DNA of 6,310 nt, taken from positions 1-6,310 of the forward strand of contig CAZLMF010000091.1 of NCBI GenBank assembly GCA_964560565.1, in the 5' to 3' direction. The notes under the pieces are model-generated. The model had not been told where the DNA came from and did not search any database. It worked only from the letters and a program-made list of their open reading frames with translations. Shown here in pieces: positions 1 to 6,189 of the stretch. Numbering within the stretch: the stretch's first letter is position 1; each line of letters opens with the position of its first letter. The DNA comes from CAZLMF01 sp964560565. GTDB taxonomy: Bacteria; Bacillota; Clostridia; Oscillospirales; Ruminococcaceae. The position numbers and the translations under genes are program-made.

Positions 1-22
1 CTAAAGCATTATTATACGGGAG

Positions 23-36
23 TTAGTATATACTAA
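23..36. repeat. Perfect 14-bp palindrome
   Basis: TTAGTATATACTAA is a perfect palindrome without a spacer, five bases to the left of the sleB terminator. It could be an operator for a gene beyond the left edge, or chance in AT-rich DNA. No gene can be assigned to it within the window. Confidence 0.3.
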
Positions 37-40
37 AATA

Positions 41-69
41 AAGCTGCGGACAGGGCTTGTCCGCAGCTT
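41..69 (-). terminator. Intrinsic terminator after sleB, possibly bidirectional
   Basis: The arms AAGCTGCGGACA (41-52) and TGTCCGCAGCTT (58-69) pair over 12 bp around a 5-base loop. Read leftward, the stem is followed by TATTTTAGTA, a moderate U-rich tail, and lies 9 bases past the sleB stop codon. Read rightward it is followed by TTATAATTT, so it could also stop transcription coming from a gene left of the window. Confidence 0.8.
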
Positions 70-78
70 TTATAATTT

Positions 79-765
79 CTATGAGCAGAATAAGTGGGTG
101 CCTATTGTTTTTGTTACTGGACGGGAACGAATCCACTTATTTGAAGTCTTTGCAGGGGCATAATAATAAATTGCGCCTCCTGATGGATCCCAGCCGTTTA
201 GTGCATCTCTTGCCGCCTTGTAAGAGGAATCCGCCACCGGCTCGTTGAATTGCCCGTCGGTGATGGCGGTAAATGCGCCCGGTTGATATATTACACCTGA
301 CAGCGAATCGGGGAAGGAAGGATGTTCAATGCGGTTGAGAACTACTGCCCCTACGGCAACTTGTCCCTCGTAAGGCTCTCCCCTTGCCTCGGCGGAGATA
401 ATTCTTGCAAGTAGGTTTATATTAGCTTGGGTGGCGGAGGGGATTGTGCCGATGCTTATACCTAGCGCCTTTAAGGTTTGAGGCCCTGCGATGCCATCAA
501 CGGTAAGTCCCCTTGCCTTTTGAAAACGGCGAACAGCCGCTTCGGTTTGAGTACCGTAATAACCCGTCACACTTGTGTTAAATAATCCATATTCCTTTAG
601 GGTTTTTTGGATTGCTTCAACTTCTTTCCCCCTTGAACCAACCTTTGACAAAACTTCAGTACCAACAGGTACAGGCTCAAGCATTTTTGTGACCAGTGTT
701 AGAAAAAATAAGTTTAGCAATACAACGATTGCTACTTTTAGAAATGATATGGCTTTCGCTTCCAT
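79..765 (-). CDS. sleB: SleB-like spore cortex-lytic enzyme (cell wall hydrolase)
   Basis: The 228-residue protein has three parts. An N-terminal hydrophobic segment (about residues 7-27) serves as signal or anchor. A peptidoglycan-binding type 1 domain follows (about 44-101, with SRGKEVEAIQ, GYYGTQTEAAVRRFQ and VDGIAGPQTL). The C-terminal SleB/Hydrolase_2 domain (about 115-228) contains SAEARGEPYEGQVAVGAV and ends in NKWIRSRPVTKTIGTHLFC. Glu126 of the SAEARGE motif is the likely catalytic acid. In Bacillus, SleB is a lytic transglycosylase that cuts muramic-delta-lactam cortex peptidoglycan during germination. The protein is shorter than B. subtilis SleB (about 305 aa), mostly in the linker. 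The ATG is supported by GGAGG (773-777) 7 bases upstream. I found no convincing sigma-G or sigma-F promoter. The gene looks monocistronic: a terminator follows directly, so ypeB, the usual partner, is not adjacent. A vegetative wall hydrolase of the same fold cannot be excluded. Confidence 0.88.
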   Translation of the reverse strand: MEAKAISFLKVAIVVLLNLFFLTLVTKMLEPVPVGTEVLSKVGSRGKEVEAIQKTLKEYGLFNTSVTGYYGTQTEAAVRRFQKARGLTVDGIAGPQTLKALGISIGTIPSATQANINLLARIISAEARGEPYEGQVAVGAVVLNRIEHPSFPDSLSGVIYQPGAFTAITDGQFNEPVADSSYKAARDALNGWDPSGGAIYYYAPAKTSNKWIRSRPVTKTIGTHLFCS

Positions 766-856
766 AATATAGCCTCCAGTTTACAGTTGATAAGTGAGAA
801 TATTATTTCCTTTAAAGCTGAAAATATCCAATTATAATTCAAAATATAAAATTTTC

Positions 857-885
857 TTGACATAAGCTAATAAAAGTTATAGAAT
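857..885 (+). promoter_or_regulatory. Sigma-A-type promoter for rny
   Basis: A perfect -35 TTGACA (857-862) is followed after 17 bases by TAGAAT (880-885), five of six matches to the -10 consensus. Transcription would begin near 892, giving a leader of about 70 bases before the rny start. The rest of the 766-960 gap is very AT-rich; I see no clear promoter facing sleB in it. Confidence 0.7.
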
Positions 886-940
886 AATTATATATTGCGT
901 TACTGAGTAAAATGCTTTATATTATATTGATTTTGAAGAA

Positions 941-948
941 AAGGAGGT
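941..948 (+). promoter_or_regulatory. Ribosome binding site of rny, wide spacing
   Basis: AAGGAGGT is a near-perfect anti-16S match, but 12 bases separate it from the ATG at 961, longer than the usual 6-9. An in-frame TAA at 949-951 and the absence of any ATG, GTG or TTG between it and 961 rule out an earlier start, so 961 stands. Confidence 0.8.
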
Positions 949-960
949 TAATTCTGTTAT

Positions 961-2526
961 ATGGAAATCTATCAGGTAATAATTTTATGCCTGATTGCCT
1001 TGGTTCTAGGCTCTTTGCTTAGTGGATTTATTATGTTCCGCAAAGGAATTGAACATAGAAAACGTACGGCTGAAGCCGCAATTAAATCTGCAGAAATAGA
1101 AGCACAACGTATTATTGATGATGCTGCGAAATCTGCTGAAACTAAGAAGAAAGAAGCTATCATTGAAGCTAAAGATGAGATTCATAAACTGCGAAATGAC
1201 GCCGATAGGGAAGTAAAAGAGCGTCGCAGTGATGTATCAAGGCATGAAAGACGTATTCAACAAAAAGAAGAAAACCTAGACAAAAAAACGGATAAGCTCG
1301 AAAGGCAAGAAGAGCTTCTCCAACTAAAGCTCAAGCAGGCTGATGAAAGGCTTGCAGAGGCTGAGCAAATTAAGAGAGCCGAGATGGACATTCTCGAACG
1401 AATATCCGGCTTTACTGTGGAACAGGCTAAGGAGCACTTACTTGGAGCTCTTGAGGATGACCTCATCCACGAAAAGGCAGTTAAGATTGCAAACTATGAG
1501 CAGACTTTACGCGATGAAACTGACGAAAAGGCAAGAATGCACATTTCCCTTGCTATTGCAAGGTGTGCCGCTGACCAGGTTTCGGAGGTAGCGGTATCAG
1601 TCGTTCCACTACCTAGTGATGAAATGAAGGGCCGTATAATTGGCCGAGAAGGCAGAAACATCAGAACACTTGAGACCCTGACGGGTGTTGACTTAATAAT
1701 TGATGATACACCTGAAGCAATTACCCTATCCTGCTTTGACCACGTTAGACGTGAGATTGCTAGAATTGCTCTTGAGAAGCTCATTACTGACGGACGTATT
1801 CATCCGACTCGCATTGAGGAAATGGTGGATAAGGCTAGGCGTGAGGTTGAGCAGAAAATCAAGCAGGAGGGCGAGCGTGCAGTCCTTGAGACTAATGTCC
1901 ACGGGCTACACCACGAGCTTGTCAAGCTTATCGGCAGACTTCGCTATCGCACAAGCTACCGCCAAAATGTGCTTAACCACTCTATTGAGGTTGCACACCT
2001 TGCCGGAATAATGGCATCAGAGCTTGGCGTTGATGCAAATATGGCTAGACGCGCAGGTTTACTGCATGACATTGGTAAGGCACTTAACCACGAAATTGAA
2101 GGTTCACACGCTCAAATTGGTGTCGATGTCTGTAAAAAGTATAAGGAAAGCCCCGATGTTTTACATGCAATTGAAGCACACCACGGTGATGTGGAAACCA
2201 GAACTGTTATTGCTGCACTTGTACAGGCAGCAGATGCTATTTCAGCTGCACGTCCTGCGGCAAGAAGCGAAAACTACGAAAACTACATTAAGAGATTGCA
2301 AAAGCTTGAGGAAATCTGCACCTCCTACGATGGCGTTGAAAAGTCATTTGCTATTCAAGCCGGTCGTGAGGTTAGAATTATGGTTAAGCCAGAACAAATC
2401 AGCGATGATAGAATGGTTATTCTAGCGCGTGAAATCGTTCAGCGCATAGAGGATGAAATGGAATACCCCGGACAGATTAAAATTAACATGATTCGCGAAA
2501 GTCGAGCTATCGATTTTGCTAAGTAG
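961..2526 (+). CDS. rny: Ribonuclease Y
   Basis: RNase Y is the membrane-bound endoribonuclease that starts mRNA decay in many Firmicutes and is part of their degradosome-like network. All family parts are present in order in 521 residues, the usual length (about 520). They are an N-terminal membrane helix (about 5-25), a long charged coiled coil (about 30-160), a KH RNA-binding domain with its GxxG loop (GRIIGREGRNIRTLE, from residue 224), and an HD domain. The HD metal ligands are visible as His340 (NHS), His369-Asp370 (LLHDIGK), the His407-His408 pair in EAHHGD, and Asp425 (QAADAIS). Nothing is truncated. The gene has its own promoter and terminator and stands alone. It lacks the recA upstream and ymdB downstream neighbours common elsewhere, although both could lie outside the window. 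Identification is very secure. Confidence 0.98.
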   Translation: MEIYQVIILCLIALVLGSLLSGFIMFRKGIEHRKRTAEAAIKSAEIEAQRIIDDAAKSAETKKKEAIIEAKDEIHKLRNDADREVKERRSDVSRHERRIQQKEENLDKKTDKLERQEELLQLKLKQADERLAEAEQIKRAEMDILERISGFTVEQAKEHLLGALEDDLIHEKAVKIANYEQTLRDETDEKARMHISLAIARCAADQVSEVAVSVVPLPSDEMKGRIIGREGRNIRTLETLTGVDLIIDDTPEAITLSCFDHVRREIARIALEKLITDGRIHPTRIEEMVDKARREVEQKIKQEGERAVLETNVHGLHHELVKLIGRLRYRTSYRQNVLNHSIEVAHLAGIMASELGVDANMARRAGLLHDIGKALNHEIEGSHAQIGVDVCKKYKESPDVLHAIEAHHGDVETRTVIAALVQAADAISAARPAARSENYENYIKRLQKLEEICTSYDGVEKSFAIQAGREVRIMVKPEQISDDRMVILAREIVQRIEDEMEYPGQIKINMIRESRAIDFAK

Positions 2527-2559
2527 CCTGTATTTCAGGTGAAGCTTAAAGTACAAACA

Positions 2560-2587
2560 AAACACCCTCGTTTACACGAGGGTGTTT
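2560..2587. terminator. Bidirectional terminator between rny and gtrA
   Basis: AAACACCCTCGT (2560-2571) and ACGAGGGTGTTT (2576-2587) form a perfect 12-bp stem with a TTAC loop. Rightward the tail is the arm's own TTT then ATTGTATTT. Leftward the arm ends in TTT and is followed by TGTTTGTAC. It lies 33 bases after the rny stop and 14 bases after the gtrA stop, so it serves both convergent genes. Confidence 0.9.
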
Positions 2588-2601
2588 ATTGTATTTAAGG
2601 G

Positions 2602-3030
2602 TTATTCGGGCTTTTTGCGAAACACAAGGAACTTGCTAAGCAAATAGTTGAGGATTAGAACAACTACATTTGATAGTGCTTTTGCTATTAAGTCCTCAAC
2701 ACCCTCATTGTAGCCTAGCACATCAACTGAAAGCCATACTAAGAATATATCAATTGCCCCTGAAAAGAGCCTCGCTGCCACAAAGTCACGCAGTTGGATA
2801 AGATACTCCTTAATATTAGAGGTTTTGCTTTCGAATACCCAGCGCTTGTTGGTAAAAAAGGCAAATAGCACTGAACACGCCCATGCGATAATGTTTGCGA
2901 CGGTTTCATCTGTATGAAAAAATCGAGTAAATAAAATGTAGACAAGATAGTTGACAATAGTGGTTGCAACACCAAAAATAATGTAGTTTATTGTTTCTCT
3001 ATGCTTCTTAATAAGTGGCTTTAGCTCCAT
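2602..3030 (-). CDS. GtrA family membrane protein
   Basis: From the ATG at 3028-3030 the protein has 142 residues and four predicted membrane helices (about 14-38, 43-64, 84-105, 113-136), the typical size and topology of GtrA/DPMS-like proteins. Family hallmarks are the FGVATTIVNYLVY segment in helix 1, NKRWVF after helix 2 (61-66), and NYLLSKFLVF at the C-terminus. Such proteins act with polyprenyl-phosphate sugar carriers or other cell-surface glycan and lipid pathways; the substrate cannot be read from the sequence. The frame stays open to an ATG at 3105 (167 aa). I prefer 3030 because AAAGGAA lies 10 bases upstream, while the 3105 start has no ribosome binding site, adds an un-GtrA-like basic peptide, and would be nearly leaderless from the likely promoter. 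No glycosyltransferase gene is adjacent. Confidence 0.88.
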   Translation of the reverse strand: MELKPLIKKHRETINYIIFGVATTIVNYLVYILFTRFFHTDETVANIIAWACSVLFAFFTNKRWVFESKTSNIKEYLIQLRDFVAARLFSGAIDIFLVWLSVDVLGYNEGVEDLIAKALSNVVVLILNYLLSKFLVFRKKPE

Positions 3031-3116
3031 TTTTGTGCTTTTCCTTTCAGAAACAGATTTTCTATAATGCAAGCCTGTAAAGGCGAAAATCCGTTTTTGT
3101 TTCATTATTTTATGTA

Positions 3117-3145
3117 ATTATAACATATTGATGAGTATTTGAAAA
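3117..3145 (-). promoter_or_regulatory. Candidate extended -10 promoter for gtrA
   Basis: On the minus strand TGTTATAAT (3117-3125) is a perfect extended -10 element, with TTTTCA (four of six matches) as -35 at 3140-3145 and a 17-base spacer. The start point would be near 3110, giving about 80 bases of leader to the ATG at 3030. A second minus-strand TATAAT (3165-3170) lacks a -35 at the right distance. Confidence 0.5.
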
Positions 3146-3174
3146 CCTTAAAACACAAAAGACCATTATAACGC

Positions 3175-3203
3175 TTGCAATGATGTCCATCATTTGTTAT
3201 TAT
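3175..3203 (+). promoter_or_regulatory. Candidate promoter for the CNNM/CorC operon
   Basis: TTGCAA (3175-3180) and TATTAT (3198-3203) are separated by 17 bases and would start transcription near 3210. If this promoter is real, the ATG codons at 3180 and 3183 lie outside the transcript. A 16-base inverted repeat (3179-3194) fills most of the spacer. Confidence 0.4.
3179..3194. repeat. Operator-like inverted repeat in promoter spacer
   Basis: AATGATG (3179-3185) and CATCATT (3188-3194) are perfect 7-base arms around TC. It sits between the -35 and -10 of the candidate operon promoter and upstream of the divergent gtrA promoters, a suitable place for a repressor. The ends look loosely like Fur-family half sites, but the two-base spacer does not fit the standard 7-1-7 box, so no regulator is assigned. 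Confidence 0.35.
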
Positions 3204-4505
3204 AATAATATAAACACTACGCTTATTACAGGGGGAATTAAAATAGATATTGCAGCAGTTGTTGCTTTAATTATTCTTTCGGCTTTCTTTTCTGCGGCAG
3301 AAACGGCCTTTTCGGGGGTGAACCACCTGCGCCTGCAAAGCTATCTGGACGCAGGAGACAAGCGTGCTCGGCGGGCTGTAGCGCTTGTTAAATCCTATGA
3401 CCGAACTATTACATCTATAATTGTTTGTGATAATCTGATAAATATTACTGCAGCTACTCTTGGTACGGTGATATTTACTCGACTTTTAGGAGAGGGGCAC
3501 CTTTGGCTGTCGGTAATAGTTATGACGGTTGCGGTGCTTATCTTTGGTGAGATTGTACCAAAAAGCTTTGCTAAGGAGCGCGCGGAGGAGTTTTGCTTAA
3601 TTTTCGGCGGTGTGATAAATGCGGTTATCGTTGTGCTTACTCCAATTATCGCAGTTTTCATCGGTGTTAAAAAACTTATGTCCTTTATAAACCGTGGAAA
3701 TACCAAAACGCAGCCTAGTGTAACGGAGCAGGAGCTTATTTCAATCATTGACCGCATTGAAAATGAGGGAGTACTTGAGGAAAGTGAGAGCGACCTTGTA
3801 AAAAATGCACTGATTTTTGATGAAACTACACTTGAGGAGATTTTAATTCCCAGAGTTGATATTGTTGCTATCGAAGTTAATGAGGATATTGAGAAGATTA
3901 AGTCGATTTTCCTTACCGAGCGCTATTCAAGGATGCCTGTTTACGATAAGACGATTGATAATATCGTCGGTGTCGTGCATGAAAAGGACTTCTTTACGCT
4001 TTATATTGAGGGCGGAAGAAGTATTTCCGGCATTACGCAGAAAACTATATACCTCCCAGGCCTTATGAAGTTGTCCGATGCTTTTGCAACTATGCAAAGG
4101 CGCAAGCTTCACATGGCAATTGTAACCGACCAATATGGCGGTACAGAGGGCATTGTTACCCTAGAGGATATTCTTGAGGAACTTGTAGGCGAGATTTGGG
4201 ACGAAAATGACGAGGTTTTGACTCCAGTTTTCCTGCTTGAACCTGGTAAATATGAGGTGTCAGCGGAGCTTAGCTTGCATGATATGCTAGATGAGCTTGA
4301 GCTTGACCAATCGATGATCGAGAGCGGTCATAACTCCGTGGGCGGCTGGGTGCTCGAGCTATTTGGGCGAATTCCTGAGCCGGGAGCAACTATTGCACAT
4401 GGAATTTTTACTGTTACTGTAATAGAGGTTGACGAGCAGAGAATTATAAAGATTTTGCTTGAGGTTGCAAGCATTGATAAGAATGAGGATGAGGACAACG
4501 AATGA
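3180..4505 (+). CDS. CNNM/CBS/CorC_HlyC-domain membrane transporter (hemolysin-family)
   Basis: The domain order is classic for the CNNM/CorC ("hemolysin C") family. A DUF21/CNNM membrane domain comes first (about residues 23-170, with SAFFSAAETAFSGVN and IFGEIVPKSFAKE). Two CBS domains follow (about 215-275 and 285-342, the second ending GGTEGIVTLEDILEELVGEIWDE), then a C-terminal CorC_HlyC domain (about 350-430). Characterised relatives export Mg2+ in exchange for Na+, controlled by ATP bound to the CBS pair; the hemolysin name is historical. Coordinates use the first ATG (441 aa), but this start is doubtful. It has no ribosome binding site, the first ~20 residues are unlike the family, and the candidate promoter starts downstream of it. 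The best ribosome binding site, AGGGGGA (3230-3236), precedes an ATA codon at 3243 where family proteins usually begin (420 aa). The gene overlaps the next one by ATGA. Confidence 0.92.
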   Translation: MMSIICYYNNINTTLITGGIKIDIAAVVALIILSAFFSAAETAFSGVNHLRLQSYLDAGDKRARRAVALVKSYDRTITSIIVCDNLINITAATLGTVIFTRLLGEGHLWLSVIVMTVAVLIFGEIVPKSFAKERAEEFCLIFGGVINAVIVVLTPIIAVFIGVKKLMSFINRGNTKTQPSVTEQELISIIDRIENEGVLEESESDLVKNALIFDETTLEEILIPRVDIVAIEVNEDIEKIKSIFLTERYSRMPVYDKTIDNIVGVVHEKDFFTLYIEGGRSISGITQKTIYLPGLMKLSDAFATMQRRKLHMAIVTDQYGGTEGIVTLEDILEELVGEIWDENDEVLTPVFLLEPGKYEVSAELSLHDMLDELELDQSMIESGHNSVGGWVLELFGRIPEPGATIAHGIFTVTVIEVDEQRIIKILLEVASIDKNEDEDNE

Positions 4506-5062
4506 GGGCATTCTACGTTCTAATGCTGGGGCTTGGTGGGCTGCTGCTGTTTTTAAGCCTTTCGCTTTATCTGATGTTCGGTATTCGTGAGTTACAAGCA
4601 CCTAAGCAGCTTCGAAGCAAGTTAATTAGCTTTAACAAGCAGGGACTGCTGCCTCGGTCTGTGACTATGCTCCTTGGGGATTTTGTGGTGCTTGGCACTT
4701 GTGGATGGCTGCTTACTGTTCAAATGAGGATGGATTGGTTTGTTTCACTGCCTTGTGCGCTTGTTGCTTGTGCGGCGGTAAACTGGGGGGTAAATTTGCT
4801 TTTATCTAAAGGGAATGAGCCTCCATTAAAACTTTCAGATGACTTAATTGCAGGAATGCAGGGGCAGGTTGTCGAGGATATAACCGGCGAAATGTACGGC
4901 AGGGTTGAGTTTGTTTTAAATGGGCATAATTTCACTGTGAATGCGATGAATGCTAACTTAGGCAACATTCAAAAGGGCGAAAAAGTTTTGCTTGTTTCGC
5001 ACTCAGAGGATTTGTATTTTGTCATGGCTGAAGACCATATTTATGATTTGGCAGATTTATAA
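4502..5062 (+). CDS. Small membrane protein with possible NfeD-like C-terminal domain
   Basis: This 186-residue protein is not a family I recognise with certainty. It has three likely membrane helices (about 4-26, 56-74, 80-101) followed by a soluble C-terminal part. That part (about 117-176), GMQGQVVEDITGEMYGRVEFVLNG to KGEKVLLVSHSEDLYFV, has the glycine and beta-strand pattern of the NfeD-type OB fold. NfeD proteins are membrane partners of stomatin/flotillin proteins; no such gene is present here. Its ATG overlaps the TGA of the CNNM/CorC gene (ATGA), with GAGG (4491-4494) 7 bases upstream inside that gene. The two are therefore surely co-transcribed and probably translationally coupled, which suggests an accessory role at the same membrane system. 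The start is well supported. Function is unknown; the NfeD link is my inference from the sequence pattern. Confidence 0.85.
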   Translation: MRAFYVLMLGLGGLLLFLSLSLYLMFGIRELQAPKQLRSKLISFNKQGLLPRSVTMLLGDFVVLGTCGWLLTVQMRMDWFVSLPCALVACAAVNWGVNLLLSKGNEPPLKLSDDLIAGMQGQVVEDITGEMYGRVEFVLNGHNFTVNAMNANLGNIQKGEKVLLVSHSEDLYFVMAEDHIYDLADL

Positions 5063-5068
5063 AAAATC

Positions 5069-5097
5069 TCAACCGCTTGCAAAATGCAGGCGGTTGA
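5069..5097 (-). terminator. Terminator between the convergent operon and dusB
   Basis: TCAACCGC (5069-5076) pairs with GCGGTTGA (5090-5097), with an inner TGCA/TGCA stem around an AAA loop. Leftward, TTTTTT (5061-5066) follows two bases after the stem, so it is a good terminator for dusB, 10 bases past the dusB stop. In rightward RNA a U-G wobble makes the stem continuous over 13 bp, but the tail (ACTATATATCTT) is poorer, so termination of the operon is less certain. Confidence 0.8.
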
Positions 5098-5107
5098 ACT
5101 ATATATC

Positions 5108-6088
5108 TTATTCTGCTTGGATTGATAAGTTTATGACCTCTTGGGCAAGGTTTTTGACATCGTCTATGGAGGATAGCTCGCCGCATGAGCGGCGAAGCCG
5201 AGCAGCGCCATGCAAACCTTTAATATACCATGCGCAGTGCTTTCTTGCTTCCTTTATGCCGATATGCTCGCCCTTGTCAGCGATTAGCATTTCAATATGC
5301 TTGAGCATTACCTCCATGCGCTGTGAAATATCGGGAGCGGTAAAAATGCCGCCGTCAAATAAGCTGCGGATTTCAGAAAATAGCCATGGATTGCCCAATG
5401 CACCACGTCCTACCATAACAAGGTCACAGCCTGTTTCCTTATACATTTGTACGCACTGCTGTGCTGTTGAAACGTCACCGTTGCCTATTACGGGGACTTT
5501 TACTGCCCTCTTTACTGCGGCGATAATTCCCCAGTCAGCTTTGCCTGCGTACATTTGCTTCCTTGTTCTGCCGTGAACGGTGATTGCCTTTGCTCCCGCC
5601 TGCTCCATTGCCTGTGCAAATTCAACAGCATTTACGCTATTGTCGTCCCAACCCTTGCGGATTTTGACTGTAATAGGAATGTCGGTGGCTTGGCTTGCGG
5701 CTTTCACTATGCTTGCGGCTAAGTCTTGATTGCGCATTAGCGCACAACCTGAGCCGTTGCCTGCGACTTTTGGAACGGGACAACCCATATTTATATCGAT
5801 TATATCGGGGGCATAATGACTTGCCATTTCAGCTGCTCTTGCCATGAAATCAGGGTCATCGCCGAAAATTTGGACAGCCATTGGCCGCTCCTTTTGTGTG
5901 ACGCTCAGAAGCTGTGCGGACTTTCGGTCGTTATAGCACAAGCCCTTTGCGCTTACCATTTCACCTACAACAAAGGACGCGCCGTACTGCGTGCAAAGGG
6001 TGCGCATGGCAGTATCGGCAACTCCTGCCATAGGAGCAAGTGCCGCTGTTTTTTCTATTTTACATTTTCCAATGGTGATGTGATTCAT
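5108..6088 (-). CDS. dusB: tRNA-dihydrouridine synthase, DusB type
   Basis: This FMN- and NADPH-dependent enzyme reduces specific uridines in the tRNA D-loop to dihydrouridine. The 326-residue protein matches the family length (E. coli DusB is 321). Its TIM barrel (about residues 5-240) shows APMAGVADTAMR (18-29), VQIFGDDP (72-79), DINMGCPVPKV with catalytic Cys103, VKIRKGWDD (141-149), the phosphate-site TVHGRTR (170-176), GNGDV (202-206) and GRGALGNPWLF (227-237). The C-terminal helical domain (about 255-326) is the tRNA-binding part. The start is supported by AGAGG (6095-6099) 6 bases before the ATG, and the barrel begins right after it. Assignment to the DusB subgroup rests on overall resemblance; the Dus family itself is certain. 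It appears to be transcribed alone, with a terminator at 5069-5097. Confidence 0.95.
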   Translation of the reverse strand: MNHITIGKCKIEKTAALAPMAGVADTAMRTLCTQYGASFVVGEMVSAKGLCYNDRKSAQLLSVTQKERPMAVQIFGDDPDFMARAAEMASHYAPDIIDINMGCPVPKVAGNGSGCALMRNQDLAASIVKAASQATDIPITVKIRKGWDDNSVNAVEFAQAMEQAGAKAITVHGRTRKQMYAGKADWGIIAAVKRAVKVPVIGNGDVSTAQQCVQMYKETGCDLVMVGRGALGNPWLFSEIRSLFDGGIFTAPDISQRMEVMLKHIEMLIADKGEHIGIKEARKHCAWYIKGLHGAARLRRSCGELSSIDDVKNLAQEVINLSIQAE

Positions 6089-6093
6089 TTGAC

Positions 6094-6109
6094 ACCTCTT
6101 TCTTGAGGT
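6094..6109 (-). promoter_or_regulatory. Small inverted repeat over the dusB ribosome binding site
   Basis: In the dusB leader, ACCTC and GAGGT (5-base arms, 6-base loop) can pair, and the 3' arm is the ribosome binding site itself. It could weakly mask initiation. The stem is short and may be coincidence. Confidence 0.25.
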
Positions 6110-6161
6110 ATTGTATCATATTTTTGTGCAAAAGTGTAGAGGTTGTGTGAGGAAATGTGTT

Positions 6162-6189
6162 ATAATAGAATTGAAATCTTCGATTTCAA
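6162..6189 (-). promoter_or_regulatory. Candidate sigma-A promoter for dusB, partly inside the hairpin element
   Basis: On the minus strand TTGAAA (6184-6189, five of six) and TATTAT (6162-6167, five of six) are 16 bases apart. Transcription would start near 6155, giving a leader of about 67 bases. The -35 and spacer coincide with the first hairpin of the element to the right. A closer TATGAT/TACAAT pair (6110-6120) lacks a -35. On the plus strand the same spot carries an extended -10, TGTTATAAT (6158-6166). Confidence 0.45.

Noticed and set aside
57..248. Short open frame on the plus strand over the sleB 3' end
   Set aside because: It begins inside the terminator hairpin and is antisense to the conserved SleB catalytic domain.
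1700..2425. Two +2-frame open stretches (1700-2011, 2024-2425) inside rny
   Set aside because: They lie over the conserved KH/HD coding region of rny and have no family features; they are shadows of rny codon usage.
5179..5194. CGCCGC-ATGA-GCGGCG hairpin within dusB
   Set aside because: It lies in dusB coding sequence near the 3' end with no U-tract, and is explained by codons for the conserved C-terminal region.
4992..5576. 194-codon open frame on the plus strand opposite dusB
   Set aside because: It is antisense to a complete, well-conserved dusB, has no recognisable domain, and runs across the 5069-5097 terminator.
5816..6106. 96-codon plus-strand open frame over the dusB 5' end
   Set aside because: It is antisense to the conserved flavin-binding barrel start of dusB and shows no protein family features.
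6158..6166. Rightward extended -10 TGTTATAAT as the promoter of a gene
   Set aside because: It has no -35 at a proper distance and no open reading frame follows; kept only as a note to the hairpin element.
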